64,000 nucleotides of DNA, taken from Treponema putidum (GTDB lineage: Bacteria; Spirochaetota; Spirochaetia; Treponematales; Treponemataceae). Within the stretch, counting starts at the first letter, position 1, and the number at the start of each line of letters is the position of its first letter. Positions 55,087-62,906 of the stretch are shown here, one piece after another. Made by a program: the position numbers and the translations under genes. The stretch is taken from assembly GCF_000755145.1 (NCBI RefSeq), contig NZ_CP009228.1, positions 1,051,827 to 1,115,826 on the forward strand, written 5' to 3'. A model generated the notes under the pieces. The model ran no database searches and was not told where the DNA came from. It saw only the letters and a program-made list of their open reading frames with translations.

Positions 55087-55614
55087 ATGAATAAAAAAGG
55101 TGTTTTGATTATTTTTATTATGTTTTTAGTGTCTCTCGGAATCTATGCACAGCAGATTACAAGATTTGCCGTAATAGATACGGGTTTAATATTTGATACT
55201 TTTGGGCGCGATGCGAAAGCAGCCCGTGATTATCAGGAAAAAAAGGAAAAATTTGAAAATCAAAAGAAACTTCTTGAGGCTGAGATTATACAGCTTAGAC
55301 AAAGAAAAGTTAATGCCGAAGCTGACGGACAGGAAGCTGAAGTAAAGAAATATGAAGAAAGGATAAAAAGTAAAATTACATTCTTGTTGGAATATGTAAA
55401 AGCTTCAAATGATGAACTCAATATGCTCCGAAAGAATTTAATAAATGATGATGAATTTTACAGCAGCCTTTATGAAGCCGTCCGCCGCGTTGCCGAATCG
55501 GAAGGCTACACGATGGTTTTAAGCTATGAACATAATGCCGGAATAATATGGTACAGTCCAACCGTCGATATTACGGAAAAAGTTATTCAAGAATTAAGAA
55601 GACAAAGTGAATAA
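55087..55614 (+). CDS. skp: OmpH/Skp-like periplasmic chaperone
   Basis: 175 residues: signal peptide (GVLIIFIMFLVSLGIYAQ), short beta strand (ITRFAVIDTGLIF) and a long charged coiled coil (~35-120), ending in a small beta/alpha cap (GYTMVLSYEHNAGIIWYSPTVDITEKVI). This is the Skp jellyfish-tentacle layout, used to carry unfolded outer-membrane proteins to BamA. AGAGG precedes the ATG, 11 bases after bamA. Its last codons overlap the mutS start (GTGA). Confidence 0.9.
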   Translation: MNKKGVLIIFIMFLVSLGIYAQQITRFAVIDTGLIFDTFGRDAKAARDYQEKKEKFENQKKLLEAEIIQLRQRKVNAEADGQEAEVKKYEERIKSKITFLLEYVKASNDELNMLRKNLINDDEFYSSLYEAVRRVAESEGYTMVLSYEHNAGIIWYSPTVDITEKVIQELRRQSE

Positions 55615-58336
55615 GCCTCAAACGCCCATGATGAGGCAATACCTCAGCATTAAGGCAAAATACAAGGACGAAATACTTTTTTTTAGGCTCGGCGATTTTT
55701 ATGAGATGTTTTTTGATGAGGCCGTTGAAGTAAGCCGAATCTTAAACCTAACCCTCACAAAAAGAACCGATGTGCCTATGTGCGGAATTCCATATCATGC
55801 CGCAAAAATATACATAGCCCGCCTCCTGCGTGCAGGAAAAAAAATTGCAATATGCGAGCAAGTTACGGAGCCCGTCGCAGGAGGATTGACCGAGCGCAAA
55901 GTAGTCGAAGTTATTACACCCGGTACCGTTGCAGAAGATGACTTTTTGGAGCAGGGAAGCAATAATTACCTTGCCGCCGTCTATTGTTCAAACAAAAAAA
56001 CGGAGGGAAACAGCGGCACGGACTACTATACAGGCTTTGCCTATATCGATGTTACTACAGGCAATTTTTTTGCTACATCCTTTCCTAAATCGGACTTTAA
56101 GGAACAGTTTTTAAAAGAAATAGGAAGAATAAATCCAAAAGAAATTTTAATCCAGCAATCTCTTCAAAGTGAATTACCGGCTTTAAAGCAAATTCTTTCG
56201 GAATTCCCTTCGATGATACAAAACTTTTATCCGGATTGGAGCTTTAACCCCGATCAAGCCGAAAAAAGGCTTTGTTCACTTTTCGGAACCGAAAACTTAA
56301 AAGGCTTTTTACTCGATATAGATTCTCCCGAAGTTCCGCCTGCCGGTCTTTTGATTCAATACTTGGAAGAGATTTCAGGCAGGAGCATCTCCCATATTTC
56401 GGGTATTAAAATTTATGCTGAAAGTGACTTTGTTTCATTGGACGACTCCACAAGAAAAAATTTAGAGCTCTTATCAAACCTTAGAGACAACAGTACCTCA
56501 TACAGCCTCTTTGAATCGGTAAATTATACAAGGACAGCAATAGGAACCCGTCTTTTAAGGAGAAGGATAAGCTATCCTCTCCGTTCAAAAATTGAAATAG
56601 ATAAGAGGCTTGACAAGGTAAACAGTCTTTTTAAGGATGGAAAGGCCTCGGCTATTATACGGGATACTCTTTCTTCCATACTCGATATTGAGCGTCTTGC
56701 CGGACGAATTGCTATGAAAAAGACTCACGGAAAGGACCTTCTTGCCCTTAAGCAAAGTCTTAAATCGATAATAAAAATAAACGCATTCATAGAAGAAAAA
56801 AAACTTGACTTTTTGCAGCTTAATGATGAAGAAAAAAAATTGCTTAACGAAATCTACGAACTTTTGGAAAGGGCAATTAATGAAGATTGTACAATAGCCT
56901 TAAATGACGGAAAACTTATAAAAAAAGGCTTTTCAAAAAAAGTGGACGCAATAAAAAACATAAAAGAAAATGCCCACGAAATTCTTGAAAAATATTTGGA
57001 TGACGAACGAAAAAAAACAGGCATTAATAATCTAAAAATAAAATACAATAGAATGATGGGTTATTTTTTAGAAGTTTCTTTAGGAAATATCTCGGCTGTT
57101 CCGGATTACTTTATCCGCCAGCGTTCTCTGTCGAATGCAGACCGTTTTACCACTGAAACCTTACAACAAATTGAAGATAATATAAATAACTCTGAAGAAA
57201 GGCTGATCGAAGCCGAAAAGGATGCTTTTGATGAGGTTTGTTCCGAAATAGGTTCACATCACCGCTTTTTACAAAAACTTGCAGAAGAGGTTGCAGAGCT
57301 TGATGTAAACCAATCCTTTGCACAAGCCGCCGTTTTGCACGCTTGGACAAGGCCGGAGCTTTGTGAAGATTCCGGTATTTTGAATATAATCAACGGCCGG
57401 CACCCCGTGGTCGAAAACCATCTTAGAGCCGGAGACTTTGTTCCCAACTCCATTGAGCTATTATCCGGAGAGGATGACTCTTATTTAGATGATGATAGGC
57501 CGGATTCAGGCCAAGATTCCAAGAGTCCGGACAAAGATTCCAACAAAAATATTCCCTCCTTTGCAGTAATTACAGGCCCCAACATGGCGGGAAAAAGCAC
57601 TTTTTTGCGACAGACAGCCTTAATCTGCCTATTAGCCCAAATAGGCTCCTTTGTTCCGGCAGAAAAAGCCGTTCTAAGCCCCGTAGATAAAATTTTTTGC
57701 AGAGTAGGCGCTACGGATAATCTAGCCCGAGGGGAATCAACCTTTTTAGTGGAGATGATAGAAACAGCCTACATCCTTAATTCTGCAACACGGAACAGCC
57801 TTGTCATAATGGACGAGGTCGGCAGAGGAACTTCTATGGAGGATGGGCTTGCCATAGCTCAGGCTGTAAGCGAACACCTCCTTAATACTATAAAAGCTAA
57901 GACTCTCTTTGCAACCCACTATCACGAGCTTACCCGCTTGGAGCACAAAAAAATCATAAACCTAAAACTGGATGTACTTGAAGCGGAAGGAAAGATAGTA
58001 TTTTTAAAAAAGGTCGTACCCGGTGCTGCGGGAAACTCTTACGGCATCCATGTTGCGGGTCTTGCCGGTATTCCTCAAAGCGTTCTAACACGGGCAGAAA
58101 ATCTTTTATACATGCGAAGCCGGTTCCAAAATGAAGAAAATATCCAAAAAACGGATTCTGCTTTACAAGGAGCTGAAATAGCATCTCTGTCAGCTCCATC
58201 TGCAAAAAATTTATCTCTTTTTCCTGAAGAAGAGCTTATCTTAAACGAAATTCTTTCAACCAATCCCGACGAAACGGCCCCAATAAAGGCTTTGCAGCTC
58301 ATAGCTTCATGGAAAAGCAGACTTTCGGGGAGATAA
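55607..58336 (+). CDS. mutS: DNA mismatch repair protein MutS
   Basis: 909 residues. The mismatch-binding Phe-x-Glu motif is in FFRLGDFYEMFFDEA; clamp and lever domains follow, then the ATPase with Walker A GPNMAGKST (657-665), Walker B VIMDEVGRGTS and the STFLVEM signature. A ~45-residue Asp/Ser-rich insertion (DDSYLDDDRPDSGQDSKSPDK) interrupts the region before Walker A; it is acidic, low-complexity and not part of the standard fold. The GTG at 55607 overlaps the skp stop; an ATG at 55628 is the alternative start. Coupling to outer-membrane genes is a conserved treponemal order rather than a functional link. Confidence 0.96.
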   Translation: MNKPQTPMMRQYLSIKAKYKDEILFFRLGDFYEMFFDEAVEVSRILNLTLTKRTDVPMCGIPYHAAKIYIARLLRAGKKIAICEQVTEPVAGGLTERKVVEVITPGTVAEDDFLEQGSNNYLAAVYCSNKKTEGNSGTDYYTGFAYIDVTTGNFFATSFPKSDFKEQFLKEIGRINPKEILIQQSLQSELPALKQILSEFPSMIQNFYPDWSFNPDQAEKRLCSLFGTENLKGFLLDIDSPEVPPAGLLIQYLEEISGRSISHISGIKIYAESDFVSLDDSTRKNLELLSNLRDNSTSYSLFESVNYTRTAIGTRLLRRRISYPLRSKIEIDKRLDKVNSLFKDGKASAIIRDTLSSILDIERLAGRIAMKKTHGKDLLALKQSLKSIIKINAFIEEKKLDFLQLNDEEKKLLNEIYELLERAINEDCTIALNDGKLIKKGFSKKVDAIKNIKENAHEILEKYLDDERKKTGINNLKIKYNRMMGYFLEVSLGNISAVPDYFIRQRSLSNADRFTTETLQQIEDNINNSEERLIEAEKDAFDEVCSEIGSHHRFLQKLAEEVAELDVNQSFAQAAVLHAWTRPELCEDSGILNIINGRHPVVENHLRAGDFVPNSIELLSGEDDSYLDDDRPDSGQDSKSPDKDSNKNIPSFAVITGPNMAGKSTFLRQTALICLLAQIGSFVPAEKAVLSPVDKIFCRVGATDNLARGESTFLVEMIETAYILNSATRNSLVIMDEVGRGTSMEDGLAIAQAVSEHLLNTIKAKTLFATHYHELTRLEHKKIINLKLDVLEAEGKIVFLKKVVPGAAGNSYGIHVAGLAGIPQSVLTRAENLLYMRSRFQNEENIQKTDSALQGAEIASLSAPSAKNLSLFPEEELILNEILSTNPDETAPIKALQLIASWKSRLSGR

Positions 58337-58359
58337 AAACGTTTTATAGGTAAATGTGC

Positions 58360-58388
58360 TTGACTTTATATACGGAATAATATATTTT
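58360..58388 (+). promoter_or_regulatory. Candidate promoter of the IdeS-like protease gene
   Basis: TTGACT (58360-58365) and TATTTT (58383-58388), 17 bases apart, 23 bases before the ATG, with TGGAG in the short leader. It gives the protease gene its own promoter after mutS. Confidence 0.5.
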
Positions 58389-58411
58389 ATAAACATATTG
58401 GAGTTTTTTTG

Positions 58412-60094
58412 ATGTTAAAAAGATATAAACTGGTGAGTTTTGCCGCCGTTGCAATTTTTTTTCTTGTGTCCTGTAAAAACAGCTATATATCCGACATTAA
58501 ACCGAAAAAAACTGTTGGACATGTTACCGAGAGTTCTTTTTTGACTGATGAAATCACCGTTGCACCGGAATCGGTTCCGGTTGAAAATATTGTGGTTGAA
58601 GAGACGGTACCTAAGCTTATGCTTATCGGAAATACCTTTAAAATCAAAGCGAAGGCACAGCCCGATGAGGCTACTGATCAAGGCCTTATCTACTCCGTAG
58701 ATAACGGCAATGTGCACATTGCCGAAGACGGAACGGTAAGAGCTCTTAAAAACGGTTCTGCAACAATAACCATAGCATCAAAAAGTAATAGCGGCATTAC
58801 AAAGAGAGTTACGGTTACTATTAAAAAAAGGCCAGAAATTGCACTGAATAAAACAGAATTTGAAATTGAGAGTACCGAAGCAAATCCCGCTTTTACGGTA
58901 AAAACGCTTCACGGCAAATTGAACTATAAGCCCGAGATAATAGGCGGCGGGGCTAAATGGTTGAGTTTTGACAAAAAAGTCTCTACAGACGAAAGCACAG
59001 ATACAATAACGCTGATTTGCCAAAAAAACAAAACCGTTTGGGAAAGAAGTGCATATATCAAATTTAAGGATGACAATAATAAATATATTAAAGAGCCGGG
59101 CACTAATAAGGATATGGAGGTAAAACTCACCCAAAAGAAGAATGAGCATCCGGTTGTAACAATAAAATGGGTACACGGCATAGATGCCCCGCTCCCTGCT
59201 GAAAAAGAAAAAATTGAAATTCCTCATACATATCCCACAGAATACTGGGATAACTCCTATATATTTTTTTGGAATGAATCCGAAACGACAAAATGGTTTA
59301 ACAACAGAAAGGTAAATAATTTAGGTATAAATACTCCCGACGGCGGGGATACTAATCAATGCTGGGCTAAAACCGCTGCCAATATGCTGGATTGGTGGTT
59401 TGAACAAAATAAAACCAACATAGCACGGTATATAGAGAAGGAACCTGTAACAGGTGCCGATGCTGAAAAATATATGTATTTTTATAAACGAGAATTTCAG
59501 GATGAGCAGGAAAAAGAAAAAAGCTATATAGCAAATATTTTCAGAACACAAGCCCATAACGGCGGACAAGGCGATTATGCTATGAGCGGACTTATGTGGT
59601 ACCTATACGGCAATAACAGCGTGTCATCGCCGAAGATTAAAGCCGAAGACCCGTCGTTTATCGGCCCTGCCTTGTTTAAGGATGTGTTCGACAAAGACCA
59701 TACACCAATCGCCACTGCAATAGGTCACACAAAAAAAGAATTTGAAGATGCACTGAAAAATGCCCTCGATTCCAAAAAAGCAATCGGAATAAATATAAAA
59801 GGCACAAAAGGCAGCAGGCTTGCATACGGTCATTGGATAACGCTGTGGGGTGCCGCCTTTGACGAAGACGGCAATATTCTTGCCGTTTACGTTGTCGATA
59901 ATAATAACAAAGAAAACAGGATATTCCCTTACGGTATACATTATAAAAACGACATCTATACCGGCACCGGCGAAAACAGGCCGTACCTTTTTAATTTTCC
60001 CAATAATGCGGCCGACAATGACAAATATATTGAGGAAATAACCACGCTCGATACAGGCGAAGCGCAGTGGGAAAAATGGCTGAAGGCACATTAG
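58412..60094 (+). CDS. IdeS/dentipain-like cysteine protease lipoprotein
   Basis: 560 residues from the ATG at 58412 (TGGAG eight bases upstream). Lipoprotein signal with Cys21 (FFLVSCKN). A Big_2-type Ig domain at ~65-135 (RALKNGSATITIAS), then a BACON-like beta domain at ~140-245 (LNKTEFEIESTEANPAFTV, WLSFDKKVS). The C-terminal 300 residues are an IdeS/Mac-like (family C66) papain fold with Cys317 in TNQCWAKTAANMLDWWF, His474 in YGHWITLWGA and Asp496 in VYVVDNNN. The 22-residue His-Asp spacing equals that of IdeS (H262-D284). T. denticola dentipain (IdeT) is the known relative; here the catalytic domain is carried by a lipid anchor. Substrate (IgG or other) is unknown. The gene ends just before an ABC exporter operon. 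Confidence 0.85.
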   Translation: MLKRYKLVSFAAVAIFFLVSCKNSYISDIKPKKTVGHVTESSFLTDEITVAPESVPVENIVVEETVPKLMLIGNTFKIKAKAQPDEATDQGLIYSVDNGNVHIAEDGTVRALKNGSATITIASKSNSGITKRVTVTIKKRPEIALNKTEFEIESTEANPAFTVKTLHGKLNYKPEIIGGGAKWLSFDKKVSTDESTDTITLICQKNKTVWERSAYIKFKDDNNKYIKEPGTNKDMEVKLTQKKNEHPVVTIKWVHGIDAPLPAEKEKIEIPHTYPTEYWDNSYIFFWNESETTKWFNNRKVNNLGINTPDGGDTNQCWAKTAANMLDWWFEQNKTNIARYIEKEPVTGADAEKYMYFYKREFQDEQEKEKSYIANIFRTQAHNGGQGDYAMSGLMWYLYGNNSVSSPKIKAEDPSFIGPALFKDVFDKDHTPIATAIGHTKKEFEDALKNALDSKKAIGINIKGTKGSRLAYGHWITLWGAAFDEDGNILAVYVVDNNNKENRIFPYGIHYKNDIYTGTGENRPYLFNFPNNAADNDKYIEEITTLDTGEAQWEKWLKAH

Positions 60095-60165
60095 AATTCA
60101 AATCTATAAATTGATTTAACGGCCTTACAAAGCCTGATGATTCGTTTTTAAAAATGGAAGAAAAA

Positions 60166-60957
60166 ATGATTAAGGTTCAAAATATTTGCAAAACATACAA
60201 GGTCGCAAAAAGAAATAAGGGCTTAAAGGAAGCAGCAAAGGCTCTTTTTAAGAGGGACTATGAGTATGTAAAAGCTTTAAACGATATTTCTTTTACGATT
60301 AACGAAGGAGAAACCATAGGTTACATCGGCCCGAACGGAGCCGGAAAGAGTTCTACCATAAAGGTGCTATGCGGAATCCTTACTCCCGATTCGGGAACTT
60401 GTGAAATTGCAGGTCTTGTTCCATGGAAAAAGCGAGTGGAATATGTAAAAAACATCGGTGTAGTTTTTGGGCAAAGAACTCAGCTGTGGTGGGATATCCC
60501 CGTTATAGATTCCTTTGAACTTTTAAAGGATATTTATTCTGTACCTCAAAATCTTTTTCAAAACAATTTGGAAGAGCTGATCAATCTTTTAGACTTAAAA
60601 GAAATTGTCAAAACACCTGCCCGTCAACTTTCTTTAGGCCAAAGGATGAAGTGCGAAATTGCAGCCTCGCTTTTACACAGTCCCAAAATTCTTTTTTTGG
60701 ATGAACCGACAATCGGTCTTGATGCTCTTTCAAAATTGACGGTGAGAAAATTTATTTCGGAACTCAACAGAAAAAATAAAACGACTATTATTTTAACAAC
60801 CCACGATATGCAGGATATAGAAGCAATTACCGAGCGAATTATTTTAATAGACAAAGGACAGATTCTTTTGGACGGCACATTAAAAGACATTAAGAAGGAT
60901 TCCTTATCTTTGGATGAAAGCCTTGCCGAGTTTTATAAAGAGATTGGGCATCTCTAA
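60166..60957 (+). CDS. ABC-2-type transporter ATP-binding protein
   Basis: 263 residues from the ATG at 60166 (GGAAG five bases upstream; an earlier ATG at 60154 would overlap that site). Walker A GPNGAGKSS, Q-loop GQRTQLWW, signature LSLGQRMKCEIAASLL, Walker B ILFLDEPTIGLD and H-loop TTHDMQD are all present. It resembles the ATPases of DUF990-type (EcsA/YadG-like) exporters. The two permease genes follow, after an unusual block of hairpins. The stop codon is embedded in the first hairpin. Confidence 0.93.
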   Translation: MIKVQNICKTYKVAKRNKGLKEAAKALFKRDYEYVKALNDISFTINEGETIGYIGPNGAGKSSTIKVLCGILTPDSGTCEIAGLVPWKKRVEYVKNIGVVFGQRTQLWWDIPVIDSFELLKDIYSVPQNLFQNNLEELINLLDLKEIVKTPARQLSLGQRMKCEIAASLLHSPKILFLDEPTIGLDALSKLTVRKFISELNRKNKTTIILTTHDMQDIEAITERIILIDKGQILLDGTLKDIKKDSLSLDESLAEFYKEIGHL

Positions 60958-60985
60958 AAACCTTGTTGGATTTTTAGAGATGCCC
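60946..60985 (+). repeat. 15-bp perfect hairpin overlapping the ABC ATPase stop codon
   Basis: GGGCATCTCTAAAAA (60946-60960) is exactly complementary to TTTTTAGAGATGCCC (60971-60985), with a 10-base loop. The TAA of the ATPase gene lies in the left arm. It is not followed by a T-run, so it is more likely an mRNA-stabilising or processing structure than a terminator. Confidence 0.75.
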
Positions 60986-60990
60986 GACGA

Positions 60991-61031
60991 GTTTTTCATA
61001 AGCCTTTATATGTCAATGACTTATGAAAAAC
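60991..61031 (+). repeat. 12-bp perfect hairpin between ABC genes
   Basis: GTTTTTCATAAG (60991-61002) pairs perfectly with CTTATGAAAAAC (61020-61031) around a 17-base loop, starting five bases after the first hairpin. Confidence 0.7.
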
Positions 61032-61051
61032 ATCGCAAATTAAAATCAAGG

Positions 61052-61075
61052 AAAACTTCAAAAAACTGAAGTTTT
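61052..61075 (+). repeat. 9-bp perfect hairpin between ABC genes
   Basis: AAAACTTCA (61052-61060) pairs with TGAAGTTTT (61067-61075) around AAAAAC. Third of three consecutive hairpins; the permease ATG lies 35 bases further on. Confidence 0.6.
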
Positions 61076-61110
61076 TAGAAGTTACCAATTGTTAAAGGGC
61101 TGTACGGCTT

Positions 61111-61911
61111 ATGAAAAAATATCTTTCTTTTTTTAAAATACGTTTTATCGCAAACTTACAATACAGGGCAGCAGCTCTTGCCGGTATCTCAACTCAATTT
61201 GCTTGGGGAACTTTAAATATCATTTTATTTAAGGCCTTTTATGAATCTTCTCCGGAAAATTTTCCTATGGGCTTTTCTGCTTTTGTTTCTTATATTTGGA
61301 TGCAGCAGGCCTTCTTAGCGTTTTTTGCAATGTGGACATTTGAAAGTGATATAACCGATTCGATTGTTTCGGGCTCCATCGCGTATCAAATGTCTAAACC
61401 GATAAACATATACAATCTTTGGTTTACCCGCTCGGTTGCATTAAGACTTGCAAGAGGTCTTTTAAGATGTTTTCCGGTTTTAATAATTGCCTCAATTTTA
61501 CCTCAGCCTTACCGTTTGATAATGCCAGATCCTATTACCTTTTTTATATTTATAGCTTCTATGATATTGGGGCTTTGCACGGCAGCAGCCTTTACCTGCC
61601 TGATATACGTGCTTTGTTTTTTTACTGTTTCTCCCAAAGGGCTTCAAATAGTATTTTTCTCGGCCTCCGAGATGCTCATGGGGCAGATAATCCCTATTCC
61701 TTTTTTCCCTGAAACAATAAAAAAGATTTTGGAATTTTCTCCCTTTACTGGAATTCAAAATATTCCTTTAAGAATTTTTTCTTACGATATTTTACCTGCC
61801 GATGCAGGTAAAAAAATACTCTTACAAGTCTTCTGGCTCCTCGTTTTATTTTTATCGGGAAAAATTATTGCAAGAGCAGCAGAAAAAAGGTTGGTAGTGC
61901 AAGGAGGCTAA
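61111..61911 (+). CDS. ABC-2-type permease, first subunit
   Basis: 266 residues with six hydrophobic segments (e.g. ITFFIFIASMILGLCTAAAFTCLIYVLCF in part) and the ABC2_membrane_6/DUF990 pattern (SGSIAYQMSKPINIYNLWF near residue 90). It probably pairs with the next permease as a heterodimer. Only a distant AAGGG precedes the ATG, so translation may be weak or dependent on the upstream RNA structure. Confidence 0.85.
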   Translation: MKKYLSFFKIRFIANLQYRAAALAGISTQFAWGTLNIILFKAFYESSPENFPMGFSAFVSYIWMQQAFLAFFAMWTFESDITDSIVSGSIAYQMSKPINIYNLWFTRSVALRLARGLLRCFPVLIIASILPQPYRLIMPDPITFFIFIASMILGLCTAAAFTCLIYVLCFFTVSPKGLQIVFFSASEMLMGQIIPIPFFPETIKKILEFSPFTGIQNIPLRIFSYDILPADAGKKILLQVFWLLVLFLSGKIIARAAEKRLVVQGG

Positions 61912-61929
61912 TTAAAATTTAGGATAATT

Positions 61930-62715
61930 ATGAACGGCTTAAAACTTTATTTTAAATATCTAGGTATTCTTTTAAAAAGCACAATGCAATACAAGGCTTC
62001 ATTTTTTTTATCCTGCTTGGGGCAGTTCCTTTTAACCTGTAACAGCGCGGCAGCTCTTTATTTTTTATTTGCGCGCTTTCAGTCGATAAAAGGATTTTCC
62101 TTTGCCGAAGTTGTTTTTTGTTATTCAATAATGCAGTTAAGTTTTGCCATTACCGAAAGCTATGCACGAGGCTTTGATTCATTTTCTACACTGATTATAA
62201 CCGGAGACTTTGACAGGCTTCTTTTGCGTCCCCGAAATTTACCCCTTCAAGTACTGGGAAGTAAATTCGAATTTTCAAGGATAGGAAGATTGCTCATAGC
62301 CGTCATTTTATTTTTTTACGGTTTAAGATTCGGAAATATAGATTGGTCTTTTTTAAAGGTATTGACTGTTTTCTTTATGCTCTTAGGAGGCATAGCAGTA
62401 TTTTCAGGGCTCTTTTTAATCTATGCAGCTATTTCTTTTTTTACCATACAAAGCCTTGAGTTTATGAATATCTTTACCGACGGAGCCAGAACCTTTGCCT
62501 CATACCCTGTTTCAATATACGGAAATAAAATTTTACGCTTTTGCACATTTATAATTCCTTATGCCCTTTTCCAATATTATCCGCTTTTGTTTTTATTCGA
62601 TAAATACAAAAATCCCGCTCTTGCCTTTTTACCCCTTCTTTCATTTTTGTTTTTGATTCCTGCTTATCTTTTTTGGCGGCTCGGAGTTTCAAAATATAAA
62701 TCTACAGGCTCGTAA
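61930..62715 (+). CDS. ABC-2-type permease, second subunit
   Basis: 261 residues, six membrane segments, and the DUF990-like internal motif ITGDFDRLLLRPRNLPLQVLGSKF. It begins 18 bases after the first permease with AGGAT at the right distance. Together with the ATPase it forms a complete exporter of unknown substrate. No terminator is obvious in the 190 bp before the chemoreceptor gene. Confidence 0.87.
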   Translation: MNGLKLYFKYLGILLKSTMQYKASFFLSCLGQFLLTCNSAAALYFLFARFQSIKGFSFAEVVFCYSIMQLSFAITESYARGFDSFSTLIITGDFDRLLLRPRNLPLQVLGSKFEFSRIGRLLIAVILFFYGLRFGNIDWSFLKVLTVFFMLLGGIAVFSGLFLIYAAISFFTIQSLEFMNIFTDGARTFASYPVSIYGNKILRFCTFIIPYALFQYYPLLFLFDKYKNPALAFLPLLSFLFLIPAYLFWRLGVSKYKSTGS

Positions 62716-62906
62716 AAAAACATCGGCACTAAATTTCTATTTTATAAATTTTCTCCATTACAATATTTTCCATTTATTTATTGCATAAACGCCTAGTAAA
62801 AATAAAAAAATTAGTGTACAATCGCATCTGTCAATTCTTAATGTACATTCAATAAAAATCAATTACAAATAGTTTTTAAAATAACATTTGAAAGGAACTC
62901 TAAATT

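Noticed and set aside
62716-62906. Promoter or terminator between the ABC permease and the chemoreceptor
   Set aside because: AT-rich DNA with several weak TACAAT-like boxes and a repeated TGTACA, but no well-spaced -35/-10 pair and no clear stem with T-run.
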